DNA from: Oikopleura dioica
Lineage: Eukaryota > Chordata > Appendicularia > Copelata > Oikopleuridae
Length of the DNA stretch: 64,000 nucleotides
Direction: 5' to 3'
Assembly (NCBI GenBank): GCA_907165135.1
Contig: OU015567.1
Coordinates: forward strand, 12,033,001 to 12,097,000
A program made the position numbers and the translations under genes. This document shows, one piece after another, positions 1-10,450 of this stretch. Numbering within the stretch: the stretch's first letter is position 1; every line of letters starts with the position of its first letter. Under the pieces are notes generated by a model. The model had not been told where the DNA came from and did not search any database. It saw nothing but the letters and a program-made list of their open reading frames with translations.

Positions 1-596
1 CTCGACGAGCCAACAGCTGGAGTTGATCCAAAAGCAAGACGCTTCTTGTGGGATGTTGTTTTACAAATGGTCAGAGACGGGCAAGGAATTGTAATGACCT
101 CTCATTCGATGGAAGAGTGCGAAGTTCTCTGTGGCAGATTAGCAATTATGGTTTCCGGACAATTCGAATGCTTGGGCACTCCGCAGAGGTTGAAGGGTAA
201 ATATGGAGGAGGATATATTGCAACGATAAAGGCAAACAAAAAACAACAAGATATCGTAATTGGAAAGCTGCGAGAAAAGCTAGAAGGACTGGAAATTCTA
301 GAGCAGAGGTCAAACATGGCGCAGATGAAACTCGGTGAAGCCAATTCTCCCTTGGTATGATTTGGCGACAATCCTTGAATAATACAATATTTTAGAGCAT
401 CTTCCAAATTCTGATGGATGAAAAGAAACAAGATAATTTGAATGATTTTTCATTGTCTCAAGCTTCACTTGATGATGTATTCATCTCTTTCGCGTCGAAA
501 TACGACCCCGAGAATGAAACTGTTAACGTCGACTTCAACGAGGCATTTGAACAAGAAGAAACAAGCTCACACAGTTCAAATGAATCATATTTGTAA
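1..596 (+). CDS. ABCA-type ABC transporter, C-terminal fragment
   Basis: This is the 3' end of an ABC transporter of subfamily A, which moves lipids across membranes using ATP. Reading starts in frame at base 1 with the Walker B/D-loop segment LDEPTAGVDPKARR, followed by the H-loop SHSMEECEVLC and GRLAIMVSGQFECLGTPQRLK, the classic end of an ABCA nucleotide-binding domain. A 41-nt GT-AG intron (355-395) joins in phase 0 to the last exon, 396-596. That exon carries SLSQASLDDVFISFA, matching the ABCA pattern 'S-x-T-L-E-x-V-F-L-x-F-A' after the second NBD. The acidic/serine tail ends at TAA 594-596, and an AATAAA lies at about 660-665. The 5' part is outside the window. Family is certain; which ABCA paralogue cannot be told. 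Confidence 0.93.
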
Positions 597-659
597 ATTT
601 CATCTTTCACTGTAAAATTTGTATCCTCTAAAGTTATTTTTTAAGAGCTTTGAATAAGA

Positions 660-665
660 AATAAA
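660..665 (+). terminator. Polyadenylation signal of the ABCA gene
   Basis: A consensus AATAAA lies about 65 bp after the ABCA stop codon and before the CUB-ZP gene. Confidence 0.6.
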
Positions 666-945
666 GATATTGCATTTACAATTCCAATTTTAAATGAAGT
701 TGGCTGTCTTTTCTGGTCACTTTTCCCGTTTCAATTATTTATTTCGGAGCAGAGTTGAACTTCAAGTTGGGAAAGTTCTGTAGAAAAGGAGATAAGACTA
801 CTCATTCAAAATAAAATAGAACAGTTCTGGACTGAAAATGGTAGCTTTGAGCCCGCAATTACCTCTATCTTTTCATGAGAAACATGATCGTAGCGCCACC
901 TACCAATAAAATACTCGACTGCGAACTAACAATTACATTTTAAAA

Positions 946-2976
946 ATGAAGTTCTCCACCGGTTTTTTCGTCTTTTATTTGGCACGAGCTGATCATATTG
1001 AGGAAGCAGAGGCTCTTGTAAATTTTGAGAATGAACTTGGATGGGAAGATGCCCTTTGGAACGTGACGATGTTTAACGATACAAGTTATACAGAGAATTT
1101 TCAAAATGAAACAATTTGGGATGAAGAAAGAAGAAGGCCAGATGATGGGAGATCTCCTCCAGGAGAAATTGCCGTTCGGCGAAGAATTCTTTGCGGTGGA
1201 AACGTAAATGACACTGCTTACATCACTTCTCCTGAATTTGACTTATCGAATGCGAACAGCTTGTATCCAAACTACAGACATTGCGAGTGGCTGATTCAGT
1301 TTCCCGAGTACGTCAAATCCTTTACCATCACCCCAACGCACTTCGAAATCGAAGATCATCCTCTCTGTCTTTGGGACACGCTATCTATTTATACGAGGAA
1401 AAAGTCCGATGGAACGTACAACAAAACACCGCATTATTTCTACTGTGGAAGTATGACTGATTCATTTGACTACTACGACGACTACGACAATGGAAACAAG
1501 TACGCTCAAATCGCTGGTGTAAGTTCCAGAGTGATGAATAAAGCGATAACTATTGAGGGGAACCATGCTAAGATCGACTTTATCAGTGATAGTCAAGTCG
1601 GCAAAAGAGGTTTTCGACTGCATATTGATAGGCCTCGGACGTAAAAATATCGATTTTCACCATCGGAGCTTCGTATGAGGACGAGAGTAGGCTCATTCGA
1701 AAGCTCTTAAAGAGAACTTTCTTGGCGGCAAATAAAAAAATTGGACCCTGTCTCCCTGTTTCAAGTTATTTCGTAAAAACGTTTTTCGACTTTATCTTTA
1801 ACGGCTGATTACTCAAAACTGGGAGACAGGGCCCAATTTTTTCATTTGCCCATAATAAAGCCCTCTTCAAGAGCTTTCGAATGAGCCTATTCTCAATCCC
1901 ATACGAAGCTCCGATGATGGTGATGGATTTTTACGTCCGAGGCCTACATATTGAGAAGCCAGAGCTTTGCCCGAATGATTTCTGGGAGCCAAACCACGAC
2001 TGTAAGAACCCAAGCACGTATACTTATATATGCTTATTTTTATTAGATACGGACTGCATTCCTCAAGGCGTAGAAATGCAATGTGATCCCGCGGAAGTGC
2101 AATTCAAGGCGAATGTAGCTCACTTGTACAAAAATCTCGATGAGAGCAAATGGTCTAATGTCAAGGTTAATTTTGGGTCTTGCATCGGAAACATTTCCCC
2201 AGGAACGGGATTGAGTTGAAACAAAACAAATAAATTTTAGCGAAGCCAAGTTTTCATCCCAAACAAGATTCCAACGGCTGGATTTCAGAAACTTTTTCTA
2301 GTACTGCGTGCAATGGGGACTTGACCCAAGACTCTGTCTCTGGCCAAATTGGATTGAGTTGGAAGATCAAGGGACAACTTTCTGCGAGCAGGTATAAAGA
2401 ATGAATAATTTAAAAGTTAAAAGTCGATTTAGTGGTGATCTTGTCGCGACACCTGACCTGAGTTTTGATGTGAAATGTCTCTACAACAACAATCTTTCCA
2501 TAAACACCGGAGGAATAAACGTCAACGGCGGTCTAGTGATAAAAGATTCGGTTATTTCTCAAGGGGATCTTTTGTCAAGATTTTCTCTTGAATCCTATAG
2601 CGATTACACATACACATTCAAGTCAAACGAGGTTCACATCGGCCGCCCGATCTATTTTAGAGTCTCTACCGATTTAAATCTAAACAAACCATTTTCTTTC
2701 CAAGTCACAGAATGCTCTGCACATCAGTATATCATTCCAGGTCTTGGCAAGTCCTACACAGTTCTTAAAGACACGTGCTCTCCAGATTCGATGGTAAAAT
2801 TCGATAATTCCGACCTTATCGGAGACTGGCAGGGGGATACTGCTGACTTTAAATTTAACAGCTTCGTCTTTTCATTCGAAAATCCCCAAATCTATCTCAA
2901 ATGTGGGGTCAAAATTTGTCTTCAAAATTCCGACGGTTCTTTTTTCCTGCCAAACTGCTTGACAAACTGTCAATAA
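946..2976 (+). pseudogene. Secreted CUB-ZP domain protein gene interrupted by a MITE
   Basis: The first ATG gives a hydrophobic signal peptide (MKFSTGFFVFYLARA). A CUB domain follows (about 1180-1620: LCGGNVND..., HCEWLIQF, LCLWDTLSIY, FYCGS, GKRGFRLHI). The frame hits a stop inside a MITE (1629-1946). If the MITE and one 8-bp target copy (326 bp in all) are disregarded, the CUB frame runs directly into EKPELCPNDFW and on into a zona pellucida domain (MQCDPAEVQFKAN, FDVKCLYNNN, FQVTECSAHQY, IYLKCGVKICLQN). Introns: 2004-2046 and 2392-2432 fit GT-AG; the one ending at 2240 is phase-compatible as a 26-nt GT-AG or as 32-53-nt GA-AG forms. The protein ends LTNCQ with no membrane anchor visible. 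Either the gene is broken in this allele, or the MITE is spliced: a GT donor at 1641 and an AG at 1872-1873 keep the frame open. Confidence 0.8.
1629..1946. mobile_element. Palindromic MITE copy 1 (8-bp TSD, hAT-like), inside a coding exon
   Basis: A 318-bp element starts TAGGCCTCGGACGT and ends with its inverse, ACGTCCGAGGCCTA. The arms continue as long imperfect inverted repeats (CTCATTCGAAAGCTCTT against AAGAGCTTTCGAATGAG), so nearly the whole element can fold into a hairpin. It is flanked by a perfect 8-bp duplication CATATTGA (1621-1628 and 1947-1954). There is no transposase, so it is non-autonomous. An 8-bp target duplication is typical of hAT elements but not exclusive to them. A second copy lies at 51839-52184. 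The perfect duplication suggests a recent insertion. Confidence 0.92.
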
Positions 2977-2977
2977 A
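2972..2977 (+). terminator. Poly(A) signal overlapping the CUB-ZP stop codon
   Basis: AATAAA spans the TAA stop (2974-2976) of the CUB-ZP gene. The second ZP gene shows the same arrangement at 24286-24291. Confidence 0.6.
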
Positions 2978-3269
2978 TTAGTTTCAATTGGCGTCAGTGT
3001 TGTTTTATTATGAGCATTAAAATATTGAAATGACTGTGTAAATGAACTGTATAAAATATAAAGATACGTAAAATAAGGGCTTTATACGCACGTTGGAAGC
3101 CAGCGTAAACAAAATGTCTGATTCCAGGATTTTTTAGCTGAATTTATAATAAAAATATTCGAAATTGACTTTGAATCCTTGACAATTTTAAGCATAAAAA
3201 GGATGAGCAGCAGCATTCGCAATTAGTTTTGGCAGCTCCAGATTCCGCGTGATCGTGCTAGAAGCCCAC

Positions 3270-4118
3270 TTATTCCAAGTTATTGATTAATTCTACCTTC
3301 ATGCTTGTTCCAAAAACCCGATTCATTTCAGACATGAAATCACACATTTGACACGGCTCCTTCTTCTTCATAAATGAGCTGGGCGCCATTGATATCACTT
3401 GAAAGACGCGTTTTACTCGCATCAAGATTTTAAAACTGTACTTACCTACGGATAGGAAGTCACTTTTTTGTTGCTCTGGAGTTTTGGCCGTATTTTTGCC
3501 AGATAAGAGAGCCCACTTTGTGGCAATTGGTGACTTTGTTGGAGTGCAAGGACTTCCTGAATTTCAGGTTCTTTTAAACTGCCTGAGAGACAAAACAGCA
3601 GTTTGAAATATTAATTGATGAACCTCGACCCTTTTTGCGATCCAACAGGCGAGCAAAGTTGTGCGTTGCGAGGAAACAAAGATAAGTTTAAAATGCATTT
3701 ATCTCTTTGATCACATCCATTCGGCGACGTTAGTTTTATAGCGTGCTTTGACTTCAGAGGCGCGCGAGGAGTCTAAAAGTACTGAAGTTATATTAGTGCT
3801 AAATAGTCTATTTAAAATAGAATCAATAGAATCTTTGCACGCTGTAAGAGTGAAGATAAATCTTTAATATAAGAAGCCTATAAGAAGGGTTATTCGAAAT
3901 AACTTATTGCAATCTACTTGTCCTGGAACCTTTCAATCTACGATTTCGGGCACATTTCCATAATGGAATTTCACTATTACAGTATCTTCCCTTATGATAG
4001 CTTCAAAATTTTTTTCCGAAGTTCAGAGGTCATTCTTTCGAATGAAGTTGTAACCCAGGCAGAAAACCAGCATTAACTTACTTGATCCTTCAGTGACTGA
4101 GCTCCTCTGTCGTCGCAT
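3270..4118 (-). CDS. Small gene of unknown function, 91 aa, three exons
   Basis: This model rests on splice signals and phase. Exon 1 (4118-4082) starts ATG and encodes MRRQRSSVTEGS, ending at a GTAAGTT donor. Exon 2 (3556-3446) lies between TTCAG and GTAAGT and includes a run of S/T-P sites (SPCTPTKSPIATKWALLSG). Exon 3 (3397-3270) follows TTTCAAG and encodes MAPSSFMKKKEPCQMCDFM..., ending ELINNLE. All three phases fit (276 nt, 92 codons with stop). The basic, SP/TP-rich N-terminus suggests a phosphorylated nuclear protein, and the CxxC is a possible metal ligand pair; both are inference. I recognise no family. The first intron is about 525 nt, so an additional exon could be missed. Confidence 0.5.
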
Positions 4119-6250
4119 TATGTTGCTGTTAACTCAAATGAAGCAAAATAGATTCGCCCGTCTGGCAAGATAATTTAATGACTTGCGACTAGCTTCGCAA
4201 GTCTACGGTTACGGTCTGACTGTACTCTACTTTAAAAGCCTCCGGAACGCTAATGCACTTTGAATAAGCCTGGCGTAAGTCTGTAAGAGCGGCGCTGTAG
4301 ATAAACGGTAAGCGAGCACTAACTGTATCAAACTGTAAAAGAGAAGGCTTACCTTTGGAGAGCCGACAGGCGAGCAAAGAGGTGACGGCCTTGAACTCAA
4401 GAATCCAAGCGCACAAGGACGCTCTAAGAAGAGAAATAATATTGCGGTGATATCATGGAAGAGTACGGACTTTTGAGTGAACACACAAGTGACATTGGAA
4501 ATTTATTATTAAGCACGGGGCCGTCGCTCTAACCACATGCTGACAAGCCTTTTTCAACGGTCAAATTTGGAAGGTGCAAGACATAAATTCTTGGCAGTCT
4601 AAAAGCTTAATAAATATATTTTTAATTGAATTATTGGCACTTTTCCTCTTTACCAAAACCATTCATCTTTTAGTTCAAAAATGACGCACGCTTTTATTCC
4701 AATATACAATTTTATCAGCAAAAAACGAGGATATTTGATGAATATAATGACTGTAAAAAAGACTAAATCAGACAGACTTTTGATTCTCAGATTTTGAGTG
4801 AAAAATATTGTTAATATGGTATTCAAAAAACAAACATATGGAGTTATATGCATTTTTTAACTGTTAAATTTTTTAAAAATCGAAAATCCCACGTCGCTAA
4901 AAAAGAAAAATATCCTAGTTTTTTGCTGATAATTTTTTTTTCAACCAACCAAAATATCCTTACCTAAAGCATGTTTATTGTAGCAGCCTTCGTATTTGTC
5001 CAAATATGTGCTTCGTATGGATCTCTTACTGTTTATCCGCATGATATGAGTTAATGAGAACGATTAATTAGGAAAAAGTTGAAATCCGTTTTCTCTGATA
5101 GTGCTTGTTGCGCGGCATCAGTGGCTGTAAGTCAGCTCAGCGGATCGGCAGGTGAGAGCAAAGATTATCCACCTCGCTGGACTTCGGAATAAATCATTCA
5201 TCAGCAGGTGCCACCAGAACATCTCAACCTATCTTCCTACCCCTCGCGCGCCTGACACAAAAAATTACTAACGAGTGCACTCTCACAAATTTGACCACGA
5301 GTTTTAGATGAAAGAAACGATCAGAATGCCGATAATTTCTTAGATTTAATTATCAAAACAAAATGTTTTCTTAATTGATGAACAAAGTAAAAGCATCATT
5401 TTCGCATAATCATTTTTTTCTGAAAAAAGAAAACTCAAAAAACAAACGATTTTTGTTAAAATATCCATCGAAAATAAAGAAAGAAAATCAAAATAAGCGA
5501 TATACGAGTGTCAATAAAAATCGACCGTTACATGAAATGATTTACGTCCAATGGTGTTTTCTTATCGATTAGTTAAAAAATATCTTAAGAATATTGCTAG
5601 TCATTGAAACTCTTTGAATCAAAGAATTATTCAGAGCTTTTTTAAACATTATTCTTTAGAATGTTCAAGTGGGCACTTCCCTAATTTAGATTTTTTTGTA
5701 ATTGAAGAGAGCTCATCATTCATAATGCAGCATTTTTCTGTCGAGAAGACAGAATCGACGGCAGCAAAAAAGATTTCTTGCTCAGAAATATTTAGTTCCT
5801 TCCTGAACCGGGTCATACCGGGTATGTTCTACAGAGGTAGCATTTTCGCGTCCCTTGGCTTATCCAAATTAGCTGGTCCAACAAACCAAACCCGCCGTGT
5901 ATTATACTATTTTTTATTTTTACTATACTATATATTTTATATTATACTATATTTTTATACTATTTTATACTATTATAGTATTTTCTGAGCTTCTAAGATG
6001 CATTCAGGCAAACTTTTTGTACGTATAATTTTTCATTCGAGCTCTTGATCTGAGTCCTGTATGAACTGTTGGATACTTAGCACTCTAAAAAGTGAACAAC
6101 TTCGGTTTGAATTAGTGATGGGTGATAATTGGCCGAAATCGGTCTGACGAAATTGCGGTTAAGAGTCTGATCACCAGAGTCTGGAATTTAAAGATTCGTA
6201 CTTGAATTTTCTAGTAAATTACTCGTTACGTGTTGTACGATACCTGGCAG
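4119..6250. other. Gene-poor intergenic stretch
   Basis: No reading frame here has family features or paired splice signals. Short frames at 4189-4484 (-), 5375-5572 (+) and 5614-5988 (+) have low-complexity translations. The stretch includes an AT-only tract at about 5898-5985. Confidence 0.5.
5898..5985. repeat. AT-rich simple repeat (TATACTAT / TATTTTA units)
   Basis: About 85 bp consist almost only of A and T with irregular repeats of ATACTAT and TTTATA. It is likely microsatellite-like and prone to misassembly. Confidence 0.7.
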
Positions 6251-6252
6251 GA

Positions 6253-6363
6253 TTCAACAACAACTTAATCATCTGAATAAAATAATGAACGCTGAAAAGG
6301 AACTTCAATTAACGAAGAAAGCGCTAGAAGAGAAGAAAAAGAGGGAAGCTAGTTCTCTAAAAA
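6253..6363 (+). other. Possible coding remnant with coiled-coil composition
   Basis: A short open stretch after a CAG reads as a charged helix (QLNHLNKIMNAEKELQLTKK, then ALEEKKKREASS) before a stop at about 6368. The composition resembles the end of a coiled-coil protein, but no upstream exon could be linked. It may be a gene relic or chance. Confidence 0.25.
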
Positions 6364-6520
6364 TAGTCTGACCCGGATTGATCCCCAATTCTTCGAACCA
6401 TTTCGAACTTCAGATATCAAGAAAATCCACTAGATTCAGACTAAATAGGCTATTCAGCTGATTTTGGTCCCAATAAACAAATAAAAATATGAACTGATTT
6501 ATTTTTAGTAGATAAAACAG

Positions 6521-8244
6521 TTACTTATGAAGAGCGAGATCCATAAATTTTCGAAAAACTTTGAGTACATCGTCGGAAGTCGAAGCAAAATCGTTGAAAG
6601 TAGCTCGTAAGTAGGTTCTATCCTTCCAGCACGCGGATGTGACAATAAGTCCGAATTGTGTCTTTGCTCTTCGGACAAAATCATCGTGGTCCTCGTTGTT
6701 TCCACCTTTCAATCTTTGCGTGTCTCATTAATTGATAGGCAACTCGTCTTATGCTGAAATAGAGACAAGTTCCTGAAACAGACGAGGCCGAAACTTCTTT
6801 CTTTCACTAGCTCAAAGTACTTTGGATTCTGGAGAATCAACGCTTCGAATTCTTCTGCGAGTCTTATATGATTCTTAACATGTTCCTTGATTCCTTCAAC
6901 CCCAAACCATTCCATTGCTAGCCAAACTCTTATTGCGCGAAATTTTCTGCCAAAGGCGAGAGTCCAATCTCTAAAATTGACTTGGAAGACGTTCTCATCG
7001 TTGATTTCATTCTCGTGGCTGCGCAGGTAATCGGGATTTTCGACGAAATTATTCGTCAAATCGAATCTGTTTTTGACCCACATCGGTGAGCTATCGAATC
7101 CACCGATGCCCATTTTGCTGAGATTTGTGTTGAAGCTATCTACTTTCTCAACGCCAGCTAGATAATGCCTGTTTTCTTCTAGCACAAACATTGGACCAGT
7201 ATAAGCGGAGTCTTTAAAATTGGGCTCAGGTTAGAACATTGATATGAATAAAAAAGCCTGGTTCACATTGTAACTTGAACCCTGCCGACATGAATCCAGA
7301 CAGAAGGAAACTGATTTTCCAAAACGTCAACGATCGACTTCAAGTCGTCAAACGCGCATAATCCAGTTGTTCTAATAATTGACTCTTTAATTTATTCTCC
7401 GAGCAAAGCTCTTACCCGAGAGTTACGGCAACAAAAGCGGGAAAGTATCCTTCGGCAACATCTTTTTCCATTTGCTTGATAAGCAGCTCCCCCGTCATTT
7501 CGGCTTGATCATTAGTCTCGACTCTTCGAACTTGCATCAAAGAAATTTGCGCGGCTCTAGAACAGGAGCAATGTGCTTGGTCGGAGCAATAAGCAACGAG
7601 TTTTCGAGGATCAACATCGTGTGTTGCCAAAAATCGGCCTCTAGCAGCCAAGCAAGCATTCAAAACGGCTTCTCCAGCTGTTCCCTGAAAACAGCCTCCG
7701 CCTGCTCCTTTTGAAGAAAACTTGAAATGCCCAGGAAGACCGTAGATGTCAACTAACCAATCCATGACCTTTTGCTCTAGCTCGGTCAGAGCTTTTTGAG
7801 GCAATTTAAAATGCTTCCATTAGAATTTTTGAAAAGAAAAGGGGCCCTTTTCTTTTAAAGGGCCTTTCCTGGACTAGAAGACCACGAAAAGCCGACACAA
7901 TTTAGCGTATTTTCGAGCATCGCGCCTAGCGCTAGAATCTTTGGCGATACATTTGGAAACCAAGCGCTGTTCTGCGGATGACTCCAGTGAACCATTCTTG
8001 GCGAGATTTCCTTGCGAACCTTGTCTATCAATATGTCAATGGATTTTTCTCCTGATGTGGGTAGCTTAGCATCAAGAGCATTGTAAAGGTCTCCAGGTTT
8101 TACCGGATTGGAAACAGGACAGCTTTTCAAAATGCTACAAAGGTCACAATCTGAGTAGAAATAACTCGTTTACCTGTCGTATTCGACAATAAAGTTCGCA
8201 ATTTTCTCTGCCGCGTTTTTGAAATCGTCTTCATTAAAATCCAT
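6521..8244 (-). CDS. Aromatic-L-amino-acid decarboxylase family (DDC/HDC-like), PLP enzyme
   Basis: Six exons rebuilt by alignment to the family: 8244-8174, 8134-7869, 7791-7416, 7371-7286, 7211-6773 and 6713-6521. They sum to 1431 nt, giving 476 aa, against about 480 in animal aromatic amino-acid decarboxylases. Family blocks are clear: PGDLYNALDAKLP, MVHWSHPQNSAWFPN, FSWSSSPALTELE, GTAGEAVLNACLAAR, SDQAHCS, TLGTTGLCAFDD, WIHVDSAYTG, the Schiff-base lysine region NTNLSKMGIGGFDSSPMWVK, and LVCFRLKGG. Introns 1 and 3 are GT-AG. Intron 2 (7792-7868) and intron 5 (6714-6772) fit only as GA-AG, and intron 4 (7212-7285) as GC-AG. These restore family residues exactly. The enzyme would decarboxylate DOPA, 5-HTP, histidine or a related substrate; specificity cannot be read here. 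The asparagine-threonine-asparagine before the lysine replaces the usual N-P-H context. Confidence 0.92.
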
Positions 8245-8292
8245 GTTTAAACTTTACTAAATCGAAGTAAGTCCATTCTTCTTTTGCGCACG

Positions 8293-8324
8293 GTCAATAA
8301 AACGCAGGCTTGTGTCAATAAAAC
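8293..8324 (+). promoter_or_regulatory. Tandem GTCAATAAAAC sites upstream of the decarboxylase
   Basis: The 11-mer GTCAATAAAAC occurs at 8293-8303 and again at 8314-8324, 21 bp apart and about 50-80 bp upstream of the decarboxylase ATG on the minus strand. CAATAAAA resembles posterior Hox/Cdx binding sites. Binding is inference only. Confidence 0.4.
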
Positions 8325-8659
8325 ACAGCCCATTTCAAAATTTATATTTTGATGCCCTGTCCCAGCTTCGTTTCTTCATCTTCGTGACTTCAAGTTCAAA
8401 AAATGATGCAATTTTGACAAGAGGCTGCACCTGTGAGAGCGCGTCGCGTGCCTTAGTTCTTAAAAATCGACACTATCGACTCGAAGTTAATACGATATCG
8501 TAACACCTTGTCAAGATTAAGGTCCTGCAAAGCCTAAGCCAGAAAGCATTGAGAAGCAGAAATTGCTAATGCCCTGAGAAACGCGTAAATAGCCACTTAA
8601 TCTTTCATTTATTTATCATTTCTCATCCACTAAGCTCCAATTTTTCCGCCGCTGGTGGA

Positions 8660-9234
8660 AAATCTCAGAGCTGCTCACCTTTGACACTAGAATTTGTAAA
8701 ACAAGCGAAGAAAGAAAAATCCAATTTGTAAAAGTTGAAAATTTGGTAAATAAGGGGCGGTATTATGAGGTAACAAGGTTTGATGGCGTCAAAATTTGAT
8801 TTTGAAATGTGTGAATGCACCTTTGTTTTGCCGACATGATGGAAAACATTTCGATATTCTTTCCTGTCTGTAACATCGGATTTGAAGTCTTCGCTATCAA
8901 TCAACTCCTTAGTTACAGAGTAAAGAAGATAATGTGTTGGGCAGACCAAAAATTGAGGAAAATTTGGAGCTTTCCAATTTTAGAAATTGAAGCTTCGATT
9001 CTTCGAAAATCTAAAAATACTCGCTGTCCGCGCTAAAACTGGTCATTACGGATGAGTCCGATAAAAACATCATTAATCCTCCCCAATCTGCTTATCGGAT
9101 GCGATTTGGTTATGTTTATTTTCGCTTGTAAAATGTCAACTTGGAGCTCTTCATTTTCGCTACAATTCCGTCCATGGGAATCGAGTCTATTTAGCTTTGG
9201 GGAGGCAATCGGTGAAAGTCCGGAAAGTCGCATT
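8660..9234 (-). CDS. Unrecognised spliced gene, partly resolved
   Basis: Two coding-like exons are visible on the minus strand. The first follows TTGCTTTTAG at 9235 and opens at once with ATG (MRLSGLSPIASPKLNRL...), then HPISRLGRINDVFIGL. The second, after an AAAG at about 8984, reads PNFPQFLVCPTHYLLYSVTK, then ELIDSEDFKSDVTDRKEYR and NVFHHVGKTK before a GTGCAT donor. They join in phase if the intron starts with GA after GRINDVFI, but other joins remain possible. A short last exon may follow the TTCTAG near 8690. No family is recognised. Confidence 0.35.
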
Positions 9235-9379
9235 CTAAAAGCAAATTTGTGAAAATATTTAGGGAAAAGCTGTTTGTCCTTGAGAAGCAAGATTGATTGA
9301 CAACGATTAATGCCAAGTTAGTTGAGGGTACACACTGTGTACTACACAGCGTAAGATTTACGGATAAGGGACCTTCCAA

Positions 9380-10230
9380 CGATAGGATGTTATGTTAAGA
9401 GAATTGAGTTCATAACTATTGAGTTTCTGCATACCGATGAGTGTACTATTTTGATTGGGTATTAGTCTTCGGAGTCTTCAATTTAGAAAAAAATATATAC
9501 AGCTAAATAAAATAAATCTTTATGGCTTTTTAAAACCATCAATTTCAATATCGAAATCATTCAAAAACCAAAGCCTTCAAAAATGAAAACACTAAAATCC
9601 ATGAGAAGGTCAAGAGCTCTCTCGGGGGAGAGTCTCCCCTTTTTCATGCTCTTTGGCGTACTCCAAATTTATTAAAAAGGTCAATCTCGCATATCGCGTA
9701 AATTCACGTGACCTCAGTTGAGGTCATCGCTGCGTAAAAATCAGCTGGCGACTATAAAGATTACAGCGCAAGTCTTTCAAGGACTTGCTTGGCCAGCTCT
9801 GGCATGACTCGTTACAAGCAAGGAACAGTGATGGATTTAGACATGTGGAGTGGTTTTATTAATTTACCACCCCTGGTCTACTTGAGAATTCGAAAATTTA
9901 TCGCCACGCGGAACATGTTCACTTGTTTGGCAAGAACTCGAGTATGAGATTTGGAGAATTGAAATGGAAACCGTGGGAAGGCGCGCGAATTGCACAGAAT
10001 TACAACTGTGAAATTCTTTCAAGGGGATAGTGGCATGGAAAATAAAGTGGCTGGATATGTGTGTTCAGAACGTTGTCATTATTGGCTAATCCTGTTTCGG
10101 GAATTTTAACCTCTGACCGAGGTAATGGTCAAATTAGGGACATGATGGGCCTAGTAGTGATGCTGAAAGCAGTTGCAAAAAGAGGGTTATCATTCGAGCC
10201 TATGATTCGAGCCATTCAAGATCTCTAGAA
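9380..10230. other. Intergenic, nothing recognised
   Basis: No coding, RNA or repeat signal could be supported here on either strand. Confidence 0.5.
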
Positions 10231-10235
10231 TCTGA

Positions 10236-10376
10236 GCTAGTGGTTAGGGTTAGGGACTGGGAACTTTTAAGGGGGGTCCGGGGGGCGAAGCCCCCTGGTT
10301 TAGGCCCCTTCTGGGGGGTCCCGGGGGGCCTAGCCCCCTGGGTTAAGTTTAGGGTTAGGGGCAGCCCAAATGATAA
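10236..10376. repeat. G/C-rich hairpin cassette with telomere-like TTAGGG pieces
   Basis: The tract contains two strong hairpins, GGGGGGCGAAGCCCCCTGG and GGGGGGCCTAGCCCCC, in an otherwise AT-rich region. TTAGGGTTAGGG-like stretches lie on both sides (about 10242-10256 and 10349-10361). The arrangement looks like a small repeated or captured cassette rather than coding DNA. Confidence 0.7.
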
Positions 10377-10450
10377 CCCCCTACTACCAGCAGTTGGTGT
10401 CTCTCCAAAGACACCGATAAAAGCGTATCTACCGATAATATATGCTTTAT

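Noticed and set aside
1881-1946. Start codon at 1881 for a separate ZP gene
   Set aside because: The codons up to 1946 lie inside the MITE arm; the true upstream sequence is the CUB exon.
2215-2240. A 26-nt GT-AG intron in the CUB-ZP gene as proof of ultra-short introns
   Set aside because: GA-AG introns of 32-53 nt at the same acceptor fit the phase equally well, so the short length is not established.
5614-5988. 124-codon frame
   Set aside because: Its 3' third is an AT microsatellite, and no splice or family support exists.
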